A stretch of DNA of 64,000 nt from Pieris napi (Eukaryota > Arthropoda > Insecta > Lepidoptera > Pieridae): positions 12,415,001 through 12,479,000 of the forward strand of contig NC_062240.1 of the NCBI RefSeq assembly GCF_905475465.1. The letters are read 5' to 3'. A program made the translations under genes and the position numbers. Positions 33,886 to 46,334 of the stretch are shown here, piece by piece. Every line of letters starts with the position of its first letter. The first letter of the stretch is position 1. The notes below the pieces were generated by a model, which saw only the letters and a list, made by a program, of their open reading frames with translations, did no database searches and was not told the origin of the DNA.

Positions 33886-33999
33886 GGACGTTAACGCACT
33901 TACGAGCCCACAGGCATTGAGAGTGTCCATGGGCGCCGGTATCACTTAACATTGGGCTAACCTCCTGCCAGTTTGCCTCTTGTTCTATAAAAAAAAACA
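33886..33999 (+). mobile_element. LINE-B 3' end, second of a tandem pair
   Basis: Begins GGACGTTAACGCACTTACGA five bases after the previous copy's A-rich tail and ends TTGTTCTATAAAAAAAAACA. Both copies are in the same orientation, so this is either insertion of one into the tail of another or a tandem duplication. Confidence 0.8.
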
Positions 34000-34314
34000 C
34001 AAGAATAATCACAAAATTAGTTTACCAATTAAAATCCTTAAGGTATTTTAGTAAAAAATATCAAAATTAAATATATTTAAACATCAGAAATCCGATCAAT
34101 ATAATATGTGTATACAATGTTTTTCAAATAATGATTAATGTTAATAATAAATAATGATGAATAGTTAATCTCAGATGGATAATAATTGTATTGTGTCACC
34201 CTCGGCTATTTATTGTTCCAATTATAATTATTATTGTAAAAATATACCCGATGTATGAAATAAGTTGAATGTAATGTAATCATTCAGAGCTAATTAACAA
34301 TAATGTTAATATAT
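34000..34314. other. No gene seen
   Basis: AT-rich spacer. Confidence 0.45.
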
Positions 34315-34431
34315 AATAGTTTTGCGAACGGATGGCGTAGTCTTGCTCTTTCGAGAATTTTGTAAACGTTTTTGACATTCATAAGCATGCCCTAAGACGC
34401 ATCTAAACTGAATAAACGTATTTTGATTTGA
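34315..34431 (+). repeat. Tail-I: LINE-like 3' end, copy 1
   Basis: TAGTTTTGCGAACGGATGGC, GTAGTCTTGCTCTTTCGAGA and AATTTTGTAAACGTTTTTGAC continue to AAACTGAATAAACGTATTTT and a short GATTT repeat. A shorter copy is at 41190-41252. The AATAAA signal plus simple repeat suggest a LINE 3' end. Confidence 0.55.
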
Positions 34432-34462
34432 TTGTTAAAGTTACCTTAAACTGTAAGATAAA

Positions 34463-34735
34463 TCAGTGGCGCTACAACCATTTTAGGACTGGACCTCAAA
34501 ATTCTGTATCTGTTTCATGATCATTTGCCAATCTAATTAGCAAGTAGGTGATCAGCCTCCAGTGCCTGACACACGTCGTCGACTGTTGGATCTAAGGCAA
34601 GCCGGTTTCCTAACGATGTTTTCCTTCACCCTTCGAGCGACTTTTAAATGCGCACAAAGAAAGAAAGTCCATTGGTGCACAGCCAGGGATCGAACCTGCT
34701 ATCTAGGGAGGTAAGTCGCACACTGAAACCAATAC
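34463..34735 (-). mobile_element. tRNA-derived SINE, copy 4
   Basis: Inverse SINE with AATCAGTGGCGCTACAACCA, CTGTTTCATGATCATTTGCC, AAGCCGGTTTCCTAACGATG and GGTGCACAGCCAGGGATCGA. It is full length but diverged at box A. Confidence 0.8.
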
Positions 34736-34984
34736 TGCTTAAATGTTAGCCTATTAAAAACTTAAATGTGAAAAGTTTAATATCTTGAATAAATTAAAAA
34801 AAGTCTTGCAAAATAAAAGTAAACTTAATTCAATTACAATTTTTTTAAAATTTAAATTACACTAAACATTTTACTATTTTTTGTCTCTACTAAGTATAAT
34901 TCCTAATTAGTTTACAAGAACTCCACTGCAAGTGAAGGCCAATATCTTGGAAAACGTAGTATTATTACGAAATGGATTAAAATC

Positions 34985-35065
34985 CAAAAGTTCAAAATCA
35001 TTTATTCATATAGGTAACACAATGTACATTGTACAATTATTATGAACTTCAAAAAAGAAATATGA
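34985..35065 (-). repeat. Tail-D, fragment
   Basis: TCAAAATCATTTATTCATAT followed by AGGTAACACAATGTACATTG and TATGAACTTCAAAAAAGAAA matches the distal end of the Tail-D copy at 13585. Confidence 0.6.
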
Positions 35066-35231
35066 ATAAGAATGTGGTATCCTAAGGATTTGTCTTTTTG
35101 TGTTCGCTATTATAGAAAACACTGCAGAAGTAGTACTGCAGCAATTTCTCAACACAGTCCCATCGGCTATGCAAAAATCAAAAACAAAAAATATTGGTTG
35201 TTTGTAAAGTAGGTTTACGATCGAGATGTTT

Positions 35232-35559
35232 ACGTGATAACGTCTTATTGGTGATATAAGTTTTTGGGAAGTAAGGAATTAATGAAGATAACAATTTTTT
35301 CAAATTTTAAATTACATCTATCGTTTTATTCACACTTTTGATGATAAATTTCGGGTGTAAAATGACAAGTTTACTTATTCGACTATGATATACATTTTTC
35401 TTCATACATTCACGGAATGACTGGCAGCGCTCGAGATGAGACGGGAGATCGGTCCGTCTCTCTCTCGTTATACCTGCGATCGCGCTCGTGAGGTTTTGGT
35501 GTGACACAAGTTTCTGAACATGTCACCCGACTAAAACGACTTTAAAGACGTTATCACGT
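35232..35559. mobile_element. Possible non-autonomous element with inverted ends
   Basis: GTGATAACGTCTTA at 35232-35247 and its inverse AAGACGTTATCAC near 35543-35557 bracket ~325 bp. The interior has a GC-rich patch (GATGAGACGGGAGATCGGTC, CTGCGATCGCGCTCGTGAGG) with a 66-codon open frame of no recognised kind. No second copy exists in the window, so the element status is tentative. Confidence 0.4.
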
Positions 35560-36299
35560 CAGAAACAGATGCAGAAATCGGATGTCATCAGAACACATTG
35601 CCAATTATAACCAAAGAGTATTTCTAAATGATTTGTGTCTAATACAGCTTTTAACATGCGAACATGAATATTCTATATTTCCGCAGCTTATATTTAATTA
35701 AACTATTCCTAAGTATATTTGCTACTGAAGACATGTCATGTTATTTATGGATTAGGTACGGCTGTCCAAAAATCGAAACAACACATATATGTGTACATTT
35801 AAAACTGTTTCAATGCACGTGAAAGTAGGCAAATGTTGCTAAAACTTTGCCCTACCTATGTTGAAAGTTTAACATTTCAACTGCTCTAAAACGATTTTCT
35901 GACATGTAGGTTGCATTTTCGTGAATGCTATTCTCAACTTGGAATTACATTTTTGTTTAAAGGATGGATGAAGGATTGGATGGTTCGCAATGGTTATTGT
36001 TTATTTTTATACATGTAAGTCATGAATTAAATTTCGCATAATTCTCTTGGCTTAGTGGCTGACGTACAGAAATCCTCGAAGCAGTGAGGTCGCTCTGTGA
36101 AGTGCTAAGTGCCAAGGAGATTTCTGTACTTCTGGAAGGAGCTTTGCTGGTTTAGTTAGCCAGGAATTTACGCACAACGGACCTAATGAGAGTGTAAGGA
36201 AAACTGAGTCCACCAACCATTAACCACAAACCATTAAGTCTCTTGGCTCCAGACGTCATTAATAATTTATTTTTATAGGCGGGGAAATGACAAGCCTTC
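35560..36299. other. No gene seen; one small hairpin-like segment
   Basis: At about 36063-36131 TACAGAAATCCTCG and GGAGATTTCTGTA form an inverted repeat around a GC-richer spacer. Nothing else recognised. Confidence 0.4.
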
Positions 36300-36556
36300 T
36301 GAAACACAGCAGTTCCACAACTGAGCGATTTTCAAGGCAGTTTTTGTTTCGCACCACTACTATGTGGAACCAGCTGCCCATTAAAGTATTTCCGAACCCA
36401 TTCGACTTAGGGTCCTTCAAGAAAAGAGCGTACCAATTCTTAAAAGGCCGGTAACGCACTCGCGAGCCCTCTGGCATTGAGAGTGTCCATGGGCGGCATC
36501 GCTTAACATCAGTTAAGCCTCCTGCCAGTTTGCGTTTCCCCTGTTCTATTAAATAA
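36300..36556 (+). pseudogene. LINE-B C-terminal relic
   Basis: Covers the last ~80 codons of the LINE-B ORF: TTCCACAACTGAGCGATTTT, ATGTGGAACCAGCTGCCCAT, GGTCCTTCAAGAAAAGAGCG, AAGGCCGGTAACGCACTCGC, ending CCCCTGTTCTATTAAATAATAAAA. Small indels break the frame. The 142-codon minus-strand open frame across it is a shadow. Confidence 0.75.
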
Positions 36557-37364
36557 TAAAAAGCACAGCGATGGTTTTTCAGCCTATCGGTTTTCTCACG
36601 ATGTTTTTTCACCATACGTGCAAGTGCCATTTCTAAACACCGGGGATTATGGTTTAAAAAAGGGTTAAGAATTACAAACTTAATCACTAGACTGAAATTA
36701 CTTTTGCATATAGCTTTGTTTTATTGGGGTAAAATTGTAACAAGTTTGATGTGTTCAGTGTTTAAATTTAACAACAGAAACTTCACTAAGTAAGCGCGAA
36801 CTTGGCGGTAAGTTCATTTAATATTAAGACTACTTTTAATTGAATAATAATCGCTTCGTTAAATTTAAGTGGAACTTTTAACAGCTACACGGGCAGGGGA
36901 GTAATCAAAATACCAAATTCCTAATAAAGGGTCACAATTGAAAACTTCTCTTAGAAAAATCGCAATGGGTTACAGTAATTTTCGCCGACCGGGATTTGTG
37001 CCCAAGACCTCATGATGTACAGTAAAACAAGTGCATTTGCCACATTAAACTAAATGCCACTTTATTACGATTTACAAGTACCTGAAAAGAAAATTGTAAG
37101 TATAAATGCATTTGTGAGAAGGTACCCCCGACCTTACAAAGGATTTATAATATTACTTCTCCTATAAAAGTTACATTACAGTATTTTATTGACCGTAACG
37201 AAGAACTCGGGCCGTAACAAAGTTTTGAAATTAGATGCCTTAAAGAAACGACTGTAGTATCATTTTTATACGAGAAATATGCTTTATTTTTTGCTATGGC
37301 TTCGCGATAGTGGGGCCATTCTACATAACATGTTGATTACTTAACACATTAAAGACTTATTATG
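36557..37364. other. No gene seen
   Basis: AT-rich sequence without shared repeats. Confidence 0.4.
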
Positions 37365-37590
37365 AAGCAGTGTTGGCCTAGTGGCTTTAGCGTGCAACTC
37401 TCATCCCTGGAAGAAGAAGAATCACGGTGAAGGAAAACATCGTGAGGAAACCGGCTAACCTAAGACCCAAAAAGTCGCCGGCGTATGTCAGGTACAGGCT
37501 GATTACCTACTTGCCAATCAGATTGACTCATCAAACAGATACAGAAATCTGAGGCTCAGACATAAAAAGGTTATAGCGACACTGGTTTAT
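37365..37590 (+). mobile_element. tRNA-derived SINE, copy 5
   Basis: AGCAGTGTTGGCCTAGTGGC head, then a deletion removing box B, then AACATCGTGAGGAAACCGGC and CAGATACAGAAATCTGAGGC. It is dead as a pol III promoter because box B is missing. Confidence 0.8.
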
Positions 37591-37879
37591 TTTAATTAAA
37601 CTCATATTAAAACCATACTTTTCTATCATTCACGGGATGTTTATTTAAAAAGTATAATATCTGAGCCTAATGGCTTAAATGACTGAATTAATATTTAAGA
37701 AAACAATGACATTGTTTTTGTTTTAATGTATTAACGAGTTAAACGTTATTTACCTGGATACTTATTAAAGAAATTGTTAGCCTAACTTACTACAGTAAAC
37801 AATAATGACACATGTTTATTTTATTTTTTCAATACCAAAAAAGTTCTAACAATAACGTAGAATTAGTGCTATGGAGAAA

Positions 37880-38140
37880 AAATTAATAAATAGAAAATTA
37901 AAACAAATTTAAATAGCTTGGTTCCTGTGGCAGTGTACCTTTAACGCTGGCAGCATTTCCGCACTGTATACTAATACGTTGAGTGACGAAGGCACCAACT
38001 CTGGGGTCGATGACCTTCATGTACTTTCTACAAGCGCCAACTTAAATCTTTAATTAATGCCTGTGCACTTGAACCTCACGGTCCAAGAGTCTCTGGTCCA
38101 AGGGGAAAAATCGAAGTTGGAGGAAAGGCAATTTTTTATT
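37880..38140 (-). repeat. Rep-250, minus-strand copy
   Basis: AATAGAAAATTAAAACAAAT, GGTTCCTGTGGCAGTGTACC, TAACGCTGGCAGCATTTCCG and CCTGTGCACTTGAACCTCAC match the other Rep-250 copies. Confidence 0.7.
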
Positions 38141-39861
38141 CTCATTTATTTTTTTTATTCAATCAGCCTCTTGGCTCTTATATTTATATATTTATTAAAA
38201 CACATTTATTTCAGCTATTAACATAATATATTGTTTAAAATAATATAACATAGCTGTCGTCTTTGCTATATTATTTGACTATTTTCAGTATAAACGTATA
38301 AAATGTTTAATGAGTTCCTAACGAATTGCAGAGTGGAAAAGGTTGTATTGAAGTCAATCTGACCAATTACTAATGCCGAGCTTGATCTTTAGAAAAAATA
38401 AACCTCTGCTGGTCAAGGATTACTTTTAGATAGCGCTTTCAGCATCATTCTCTGGAGATCGTTAAAATCTTTTGAAGCACTGAAATTGTATAGTACTTTT
38501 TAGTCCTCAAATAATAATAAATAAAATAAAAGTAGCCTGTATTCGAGTACTACATAATCAGGATTACATAAAGTACATGTCATTATGTTTAACATTAGTA
38601 GGTACACGACCTGCGAGTGATGGCTCCTCCTAATTTTTCCATTAGCCTCTCATTCGCCACGATTGTCCTCTCTTTTTTGTGTGTGAGCGTCCTCTCTTTG
38701 TTGTTTTAAAGTTCTCAAATGCAGGATATTAATTTCATGTATCATGGAAACTTTAATTATACAGATATTTAATCTTTTATATTATAAATTAAATGCAATG
38801 CAAACGGTGTGTCACTCATATTAACCAAACGTATCAAGTTTTAAGTGAAATTATGTAAACTTACTATACAAAGAAAACTCTTAAGTGGAAATCCCTAGAC
38901 AGAAGAAAACGTGGTCTCTCAGAGACCAGCATCGGACACGTGATAGATGAAATACAGCCTATTTGATGTCGTATTATAAACGTGGTCTCCACTATTTCCA
39001 TATTAATTTGGTCGGTAGTGAATAATTTTTGACTAGGAAACCAGGCCGTTGTATTTTTAATTAATTCAATAAAGGATTAAAATATAATTTTTAATAATGA
39101 TGCACCTTTTTGTTAAAACTATACCCACTTTGTTTAAAAAATGTAAAAGAAATTTTACTATATATTTACACCGCCCTTTCCTTGCACTATTTTCTTTAGC
39201 TATTTCCTGGATCTGGCTTTATTTAACATAATTACTAAGACAGTGAAAAGGTGACACTTGAGACAGTCTAGTCTTTGTTCCTGGGACACAAGATAATTTG
39301 TAGCTATTACGTGAGTGGGTAAATTGTTCTGTTGGTTACGTTAGTGGTATACTAATAAGAAAAATTCTTGATCCTATCCACTTTAGATAAATTTGATTGC
39401 TACTCTTAAATAAGCTCGTATTAATCTCAAGAAATTATTAAACTTTAATGTGATAATCATTGCAGTTATGATAAAAGTAGTTTCTGTACGCTGACACACA
39501 AATAAATAAAGAAATAGATATAAATAATAAAATCTAAACTTAATAGTTATTTCTTGTATAGAACAGCTAACACCACCTATTGGCATAAACAATTAACATT
39601 ACAATGAACATGAGACCGTAAAATACTAGGTAGTAATTACGTTGACTTTTAAATTCAAACAAAATATGTCCGCTCATATAATTCAACCCTATTCGGGTTC
39701 ATAAAAATGATTTAATAGGTTTTTCTTCAGGTTATAAAATTTATAAGAGCACTTCTTTCAGTGATTATCGTATTTCTACGGGCATATGAACGCTTATTTC
39801 TTTATTAAAAACGACATATTATGTTATATTTTACATCGACTATATTATACTAAATTTTCCC
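38141..39861. other. No gene seen
   Basis: About 1.7 kb, AT-rich. A GGTCTCTCAGAGACC palindrome lies near 38911-38925. A 69-codon minus-strand open frame at 39383-39592 has no recognised domain. Confidence 0.4.
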
Positions 39862-40205
39862 AGAGGTTCTTTTATCTCTTCCTTTTAATAAATTTAAGAA
39901 AGGTATTAAAGAAAACCTGTGTAAAAAGGCTTACTATAAAGTCAACGATTATCTAGTTGATAAATGGGCCTGGGCCTAGTGCTAGACAGGCTACTTCTAA
40001 TTAATTTTCCATATTTGTTTATTATTAAGTGTTGTTTGATGATTTGCTATTTTAAAAGAGTACCGAGAGTTTTTTACTCCGGCTTTATCTCTCGACCTAC
40101 ACCCTCTGTCTTCTTTACCGATGAGTAGGGATATCTACCAATTCAAATTTAATGACGTGGAATAAGTGATAGATGTGTCGTATATTCCATAATAAACATA
40201 TTTTA
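39862..40205 (+). pseudogene. LINE-H 3' end, copy 2
   Basis: CCCAGAGGTTCTTTTATCTC, AATAAATTTAAGAAAGGTAT, CAACGATTATCTAGTTGATAA then GATGAGTAGGGATATCTACC and an AATAAACATATTTTATTTTA end. It is collinear with 22726-23085, so both are 5'-truncated insertions of one family breaking at nearly the same point. Confidence 0.75.
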
Positions 40206-41189
40206 TTTTAATTAAATAATATGAAAAATAGTAGAATATAGAGATGGTATCTCTTCTATATTATAAAATTAATACTAGTGTCACTTTTCAAAGCTTTAAT
40301 AACGGTCTATAATAATTTTAACGAAGGCTTATAGGCTACAATAGCGAGTGGACAAAGAATCGTGTTACGCTGACGGCGTTTAGACAATTGCAATTTCCGC
40401 GACTCAATGTTATAAATAACAAAGAAAAGTTCTATGTTGCTATATTAAATCTCATTTCAGCTAAAGCTAATAAAGAAAAATGGGACTGCTGCATCAAGTT
40501 GACAGACAACACCATTTTTTGCCGTGAAGTTGCTATTTGTTTTGTTAATAACATTTCCATATACTAATTAATCGTGATATCAAATAGGTACTTATCTATG
40601 AGTTTATGGCAATATCTCGCTGACGATAGCTTACAAAGTATCTAATTAGACGCAATCATCTTTGAGTAAATGTTATTTTATTTTCGGCTTCTAAGCTTCT
40701 TGAATGGGAGCCATACAACTCTGAAATTGTGTGCGGGGCGTAATCTTTTAGGGAGTTTGCCGCGCCGTGGGTATTTCCTTATGCAACTTTGTTATTTTTC
40801 CTGCGTACCAGATCCTGGTTATAGTGGCTCCATGGTTAAGGTATTAGATTATTACCACCAATTGCATGTCCCAGAAAGAACTACCCATGTTCTTACTGGC
40901 GGTTAACTTAAATTTCTTCGGCGTTGGAGATAACGGTCTCTTTCAAGTCATGGACTACGTTTCCGAGAGACAATGGTGACGCTATAGCTTATTGAGGCAA
41001 ACATGGTTCAAGATTGGGTTGTAACAAACCAAAATAGATTTGTAAAACTCTCAGCCGTTCTGGGCACCTTGCGCGACACTTTTTCCATACATAAATAAAT
41101 ATAACAGATTTTTATTTTTTTTTACTTATGTAACTTTAATGACGTTGTGATTTGACATTTCCATAATTGTAATGTAGCGGGAGGTCCTG
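40206..41189. other. No gene seen
   Basis: A 78-codon open frame at 40670-40906 lies in a GC-richer patch (GTGTGCGGGGCG, TTTGCCGCGCCGTGGG) but has no recognisable motif. Confidence 0.4.
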
Positions 41190-41252
41190 GTAGTTTTGCG
41201 AACGGATGGCGTAGTCTTGCTCTGTCGCGAATTTTGTAAACGTTTTTGACAA
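41190..41252 (+). repeat. Tail-I, copy 2
   Basis: TAGTTTTGCGAACGGATGGC, GTAGTCTTGCTCTGTCGCGA and ATTTTGTAAACGTTTTTGAC match the copy at 34315; the distal end is missing. Confidence 0.6.
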
Positions 41253-42357
41253 AAAAAATACCCAAATGGTTATAAAATATTATGGAGAGTTCTTATAGAA
41301 ATATTTATTTCTTGCCATGACATTGTTTTCAACTTTTTAAATAATTTGTCAGTCACTACCAATGAAAGGTGCCCTGTTGTTCTCAAGTCTCCATTTATTA
41401 GCACCGTAATCAAAATATTCAAGCAGATATAATATTTTTAATACCTGGGAGGAACTTAAATTTTATACACTTTTCGACACAGCCCAAACAAATGACCGCT
41501 AGTTTTAATAACAAAAGAGTATTTATTACTTTTTTTATTTTTATTATATCTAGGCCTGACTGTATTTTTTTTCTTCCCAAGAATCATTTATCGCATTATC
41601 ACTATTTATTGAACAATCCTTTTAATTAAAACAAAAATTATTTCAAATCGAAACTATTACCTACTTTAAAACGTTGGTAGAACAAAGGACGCCTTAACAA
41701 CAGCTGACGCCACCAGAACTCCCGCGGCGAAAAAATTAACTAAATTTGACAAGGTGCCCATGTTGTTCAGCGATGCCAACTCGGGTGTTTTTCTTCCAAA
41801 TTTGGGTCAAGGGGGTTTTTAGGGGGTTTTTACAAAATATCATTTTATGCTTAAAAAATGATTCTATACAATTTATATTAAGCTTCGAACCCATGCAACA
41901 TATCTAAAACATGGCTATAACTTGATTATCAAAATACTATATGCTCAGAGCTCAAAACATATACTCTGCTAGAATACTCTAAGATAGAAATAACATAAAA
42001 ATACTATGACTTGGTACTATGCATGTTTAAGTTTATTACAAATGATTAAAATAACTAATTTAATAATAGCTAGATATTGACTAACAAAATAACTTTTTTA
42101 TTGTTACTAATAAACGTTTCACATATCCTATAAAAACAGGTTGTGACGTTTTTATCACATTCTGGTAAATGTTTTATTTGAAATGTCAAAACGCAATTAC
42201 GTCCAACATAACATAATGTATTTAATCAGTAAAATTATATACCAATTTAGTTAATTGAATGGAACAACTACAATTTTCATTAAAGGCATTTAATTATCTA
42301 TAGAATAAAATAATTCGTTTAATATTCCGTTTTACTTTAAGCAGTAATATCATATAG
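41253..42357. other. No gene seen
   Basis: AT-rich. A GGGGGTTTTTAGGGGGTTTTT run occurs at about 41810-41832. Confidence 0.4.
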
Positions 42358-42630
42358 AGCAGTGTTGGCCTAGTGGCTTCCTCGTGCGACTATCATCCCT
42401 GAAGTCGTAGGTTCGATCTCTGGCTGTGCACCAATGGATTTTCTCTCTTTGTGCTCATTAAACGGTGAGGGTAAACACCGCAAGGAAACCGGCTTGCCTC
42501 AGTCTCAAAAAGTAGAAAAGTCAGGCACAGGTAGCTGATCACCTACTTGCCTATTAGATTGAATGATCATGAAACAGATACAGAAATCTGAGGGCCAGAC
42601 CTAAAAAGACTGAAGTGCCACTGGTTTATT
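42358..42630 (+). mobile_element. tRNA-derived SINE, copy 6
   Basis: Complete copy: GCAGTGTTGGCCTAGTGGCT, GTAGGTTCGATCTCTGGCTG (box B with one change), AACCGGCTTGCCTCAG, GATCACCTACTTGCCTATTA, ACAGATACAGAAATCTGAGG and CCACTGGTTTATTTT. Confidence 0.85.
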
Positions 42631-42885
42631 TTCTTAATTTTTTTTAGTATCATTATATGAAGTTCTATAATATAGGATAGACATAGACATTCCGAGTCCT
42701 CTTTTCTGAAAAAATGCTTAGGCCTGATACGCCTGATAAACGGCAAAGATTGTTAGTTTTAATTCTAGCCCTTTTCCTCAAGACGTTTATCTTCGCTTTA
42801 CTGTAAGAAAATAAATTGATGTCAAACAGGGTCAATGTACATTAAACAAATGGTGAATTATAAAACAGTTTTTCAATTAATCACG

Positions 42886-42947
42886 CTAAACTGATGATTT
42901 AGAACAAAATAATCTTGTTTAATCTAAACTGATGATTTAGAACAAAA
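42886..42947. repeat. 24-bp direct repeat, 38 bp apart
   Basis: The 24 bases at 42886-42909 (starting CTAAACTGATGATTTAGAAC) are repeated exactly at 42924-42947. Each unit holds a small inverted repeat, CTAAA-x-TTTAG. The second is followed by an (AC)n run. Confidence 0.8.
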
Positions 42948-44384
42948 CACACACACACAAAAGATAACAATTCTATTAAAATACACACACGTATAATCAA
43001 TCACGACAGTTAATTAGGGTTTGAAAGTGGGGTGAGAGGGCGGAACGGAGGCACATTGAAAAGGTAAGAAGGGTAATCACATTCAGTTATTACGAGAGTC
43101 TCAAAGAAATCTCATTATCGTGAATCTTGTCTGTTACGAGTTTAACAAGTTTCATTTCGTTGAAGTAACCGGTAGTGTGGTTGGAAACTTTACACTGGCA
43201 CTTAGTTACCTTCGACTCGGGTCATACTTAATTCTAGATTGAACCGGTTAAAATTTACACTAAATCAATTTTTATTTGGGAAAATTGATAATTAATTTAT
43301 ATATGTATTTTAATCTCTACGTACTACATAACTAAGTAATCTATTGTATATTTTCCGTACTCAAATATATATATTTAATGTCTAAAATATCCTTTTAAAT
43401 AATATAAAAAAACAGCGGTATCCTTTATTATATAGAATGGCTTTGTTATTTTTTTTACTAAATATACGATAACGATCAATGCATCTTACATATATATATA
43501 TAGATAGATATATGTGTTATATTATATTTTGTATAGGTAAGTAGTAATTGTTAACTGTGGTTTGTGTTTATGTTTGAATGTGTATTTCTTTTTTGACATG
43601 TGTGTATAATGTAATTGTTTAGATTAGATAAGCAAGAAAATAAATATACAAACACGTGCCTAGTATTTCAGCAATTGTGTATGGGACATAATTAAAAGAA
43701 GTTACGTGGGAAGCGGTATTATTTTTGATTCATAAAAATAAATATTCCTCGCCTCGGTAAGATGGCTGACAGTTTTATCGACAATTAATTTTTCAAAAAC
43801 TTTGTTGATTTGTGATTTGACTTCTTATTATCAATAAAAATTATTTTAAAGTTATAATTATGTAATTATTCATTTCCAAAGATAAATAGTTGTGTCTACT
43901 GAAAATATTACATATCCATGTAATATTATTATGAAGCTTAGCTATGAAAGCTTCAATCAGCTTACAGAGATTACCATACAGAGATGCAAGATTAAGTACA
44001 CACTACAATACTAGTTTGATATAGAAGTACTTCAGTTAAATTCATATTCAAAACATAACATAACATTTATTACTAACGAAACACACAAAACAATAGTAAT
44101 AATAAAAAAAAGGAATACATTTTAAGTGTGTAATGTGTGCGTGCTGTGGTAGTAACTGGCCCTGGCTCAGCATTATGCTGTGGAGCAGACGTATTCCACA
44201 GCGCTGGTCATTCTGCTAGGACCAGAAAAGTTTGCGCTTCGGTCGCAAACAAAGAAAAATCATGTAATGATAATAATAGTAGAAAAAAATAATTATAGTA
44301 AAAATTGAGAGTGTAAGTAAAGAAGTCTTGAAACATTTGTGTGTAAATCTATATAAAAAATAAAATCTATATAAAAATAAAACA
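42948..44384. other. No gene seen
   Basis: AT-rich with a (TA)n run near 43491-43504. The segment 43637-43682 (AACACGTGCCTAG, TTTCAGCAATTGTGTAT) is shared with 45382-45424. Confidence 0.45.
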
Positions 44385-44645
44385 ACCTTTTTATGTCTGG
44401 GCCTCAGATTTCTGTATCTGTTTCATGATCATTAGCTTATGTAATAGGCAAGTAGGTGATAAGCCTTCTGTGCCTGACGCACTGACTTTTTGGGTGTAAG
44501 GCAAGCAGGTTCCCTCACGATGTTTTCCTTCACTGTTCGAGCGAATGTTAAATGCGCACATAGAAAGAAAGTCCATTGGTGCACAGCCGGGGATCGAACC
44601 TACAACTACGACATCAGGGATGAGAGTCGCACGCTGAAGCCTGCT
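44385..44645 (-). mobile_element. tRNA-derived SINE, copy 7
   Basis: Inverse SINE: CCTTTTTATGTCTGGGCCTC, TTTCTGTATCTGTTTCATGA, GCACAGCCGGGGATCGAACC (inverted box B) and GAGAGTCGCACGCTGAAGCC. An open frame across it is a non-coding shadow. Confidence 0.85.
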
Positions 44646-45149
44646 CATCAGTAAAAGTATATTATAGTAAATAAAAAAATAAGAATAATTATTGTTCAGA
44701 GCAGAATCAGAACAAAGAACCTTTTATAGCAGAATTTTATAAGTATAGACGTAATGTTATCCACGCGAAATTTGTCAAAAACCAAAGGTTTATTTTTGAA
44801 GTAAATTATTTTTTATAGTTTCTCAGCCGGACGCCAACTTCGCGGATGTTTCATCACTAGCCTGTTTCCTTGCCCTAGGGCTCTGCGTTAATAAAGTCGA
44901 CAACCATCTATTAGCATCTGTATTTATCTTTATCTTTAATTAGTTGAAGATCAGCGACTTGTGTTTGTCGATTATAAATTCAATAGTGTGGTTCTCGCAT
45001 TACGTCTTATACTTACATTACCTTCCAGTCGCGACTTCATCCTTGTGGATGTCATGTATTTTGGAAATATATATTCCGTTTTTGGCTTTTGTGAATAATG
45101 TAATTGTTAAGATATCGTATAATAAGTAGCTGTCGGAAATTTATTTATT
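44646..45149. other. No gene seen
   Basis: AT-rich; nothing recognised. Confidence 0.45.
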
Positions 45150-45300
45150 TTCGCCTTACTTATTTCCTAATACATGCTATATGCGCGCTACATGACCCGC
45201 CCACTTCCACTTCAGTTTTTTGCGTGGCTTAGAGCATCAATTGCTTACGTCTCTGATCTTATTTTTATGTGTCTTATCTTATGTACCTTTTTAATATTGA
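45150..45300 (-). pseudogene. Short RTE-type LINE fragment
   Basis: The minus strand encodes KIRDVSN, a stop, then KKLKWKWAGHVARI, the K-L-K-W-x-W-A-G-H-(I/V)-A-R motif of RTE elements just upstream of their C-terminus. Downstream sequence does not continue the family, so it is a heavily truncated relic. Confidence 0.5.
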
Positions 45301-45381
45301 ACATGCTCCTTTCCATGCCTCGTGGACATGTATTTATTTTGTTTATTGTTTTATTTTTAATTTTGGCATGCAAATGTCAGA

Positions 45382-45424
45382 CATAAATAAACAAACACGT
45401 GCCTAATCATTCAGCAATTGTGTA
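45382..45424. repeat. ~43-bp sequence shared with 43637-43682
   Basis: ATAAATAAACAAACACGTGC followed by CTAATCATTCAGCAATTGTGTAT; the other copy has the same order with a few changes and the same orientation. Probably the end of an unrecognised repeat family. Confidence 0.5.
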
Positions 45425-46334
45425 TTCGATTTTCATAAAAATCATTATAGGTGCTTTGTAAGGTTGTCGCGTTGATTGAGGCGGATAAACGTCAAGGGAA
45501 TTTTATTTTAACGTACAGATTATATACGTAAAGATAGGTATTGTAAATACATTTTTATATTTTTATCAGAACAAACATTTTAAAAAGGTCTGTGCTGGCT
45601 CGTAAAATTTACATACAACTATCGCCATTTACCCGTTTGTAAATACGCTATTTTTTCCCGATACAGCTCATGAATGTAACAAGAGGCTCATGAATTTTAT
45701 TGGCAGAAGTCTGGGATTGTGGTCGCTGCGGTCGCAACAACTCATAATAGAATTACAAATTATACGATCGTGCAGTTTTGTACGTTATACGCCTAAATGC
45801 AATCGAATATATCAGATATACGTTTTTCCCGTGTTAATATCAGATTGTTTGACTTATATTACATTGAAGTTTATCGAGTTCTAGTCTGATTACTATTGAC
45901 TAACATATGTGAATTTGAAATTAACGGTACACCATCTGTTTCCCGGTATTTGATGTTGTAAACTGTAAACATTATTGATTGCAGTACAGGCTATATTACC
46001 AATATCACGCGAGTCGGTTTTTATGGAGAAGAACAAAATGCGCAAAATAAAAATTTACGAGTAGAAATTGAAATTGTTTGAATAGAGAATCCGGACTTTC
46101 GACTTTTGGCGAATACGCAGAAATATGTTTGCCATAAGACATTTTTACAGTTTTATTTCGGCAATATACAATGTAATAAATGTAAATCTAGACATATAAT
46201 ATTGCAGTCACCTCGAGGTTTTTTTTTAAATACTAATTTCGCATATAAAAAGACAATTATTACTTGGGTTCGAACAGATGCCGTCGGGATTGAGAAACTC
46301 AATTTAATTTTGAGTTACGTATATTAATCGTGCA
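45425..46334. other. No gene seen
   Basis: AT-rich. Short open frames at 45690-45884 and 46106-46327 show no recognised features. Confidence 0.4.

Noticed and set aside
36259..36687. 142-codon minus-strand open frame
   Set aside because: It runs antisense across a LINE-B C-terminal relic and its translation has no recognisable content.
40670..40906. 78-codon open frame in a GC-richer patch
   Set aside because: No recognisable domain and no repeat match; could be chance or an unidentified relic.
42886..42947. CRISPR-like direct repeat
   Set aside because: Only two units, eukaryotic context, no array.
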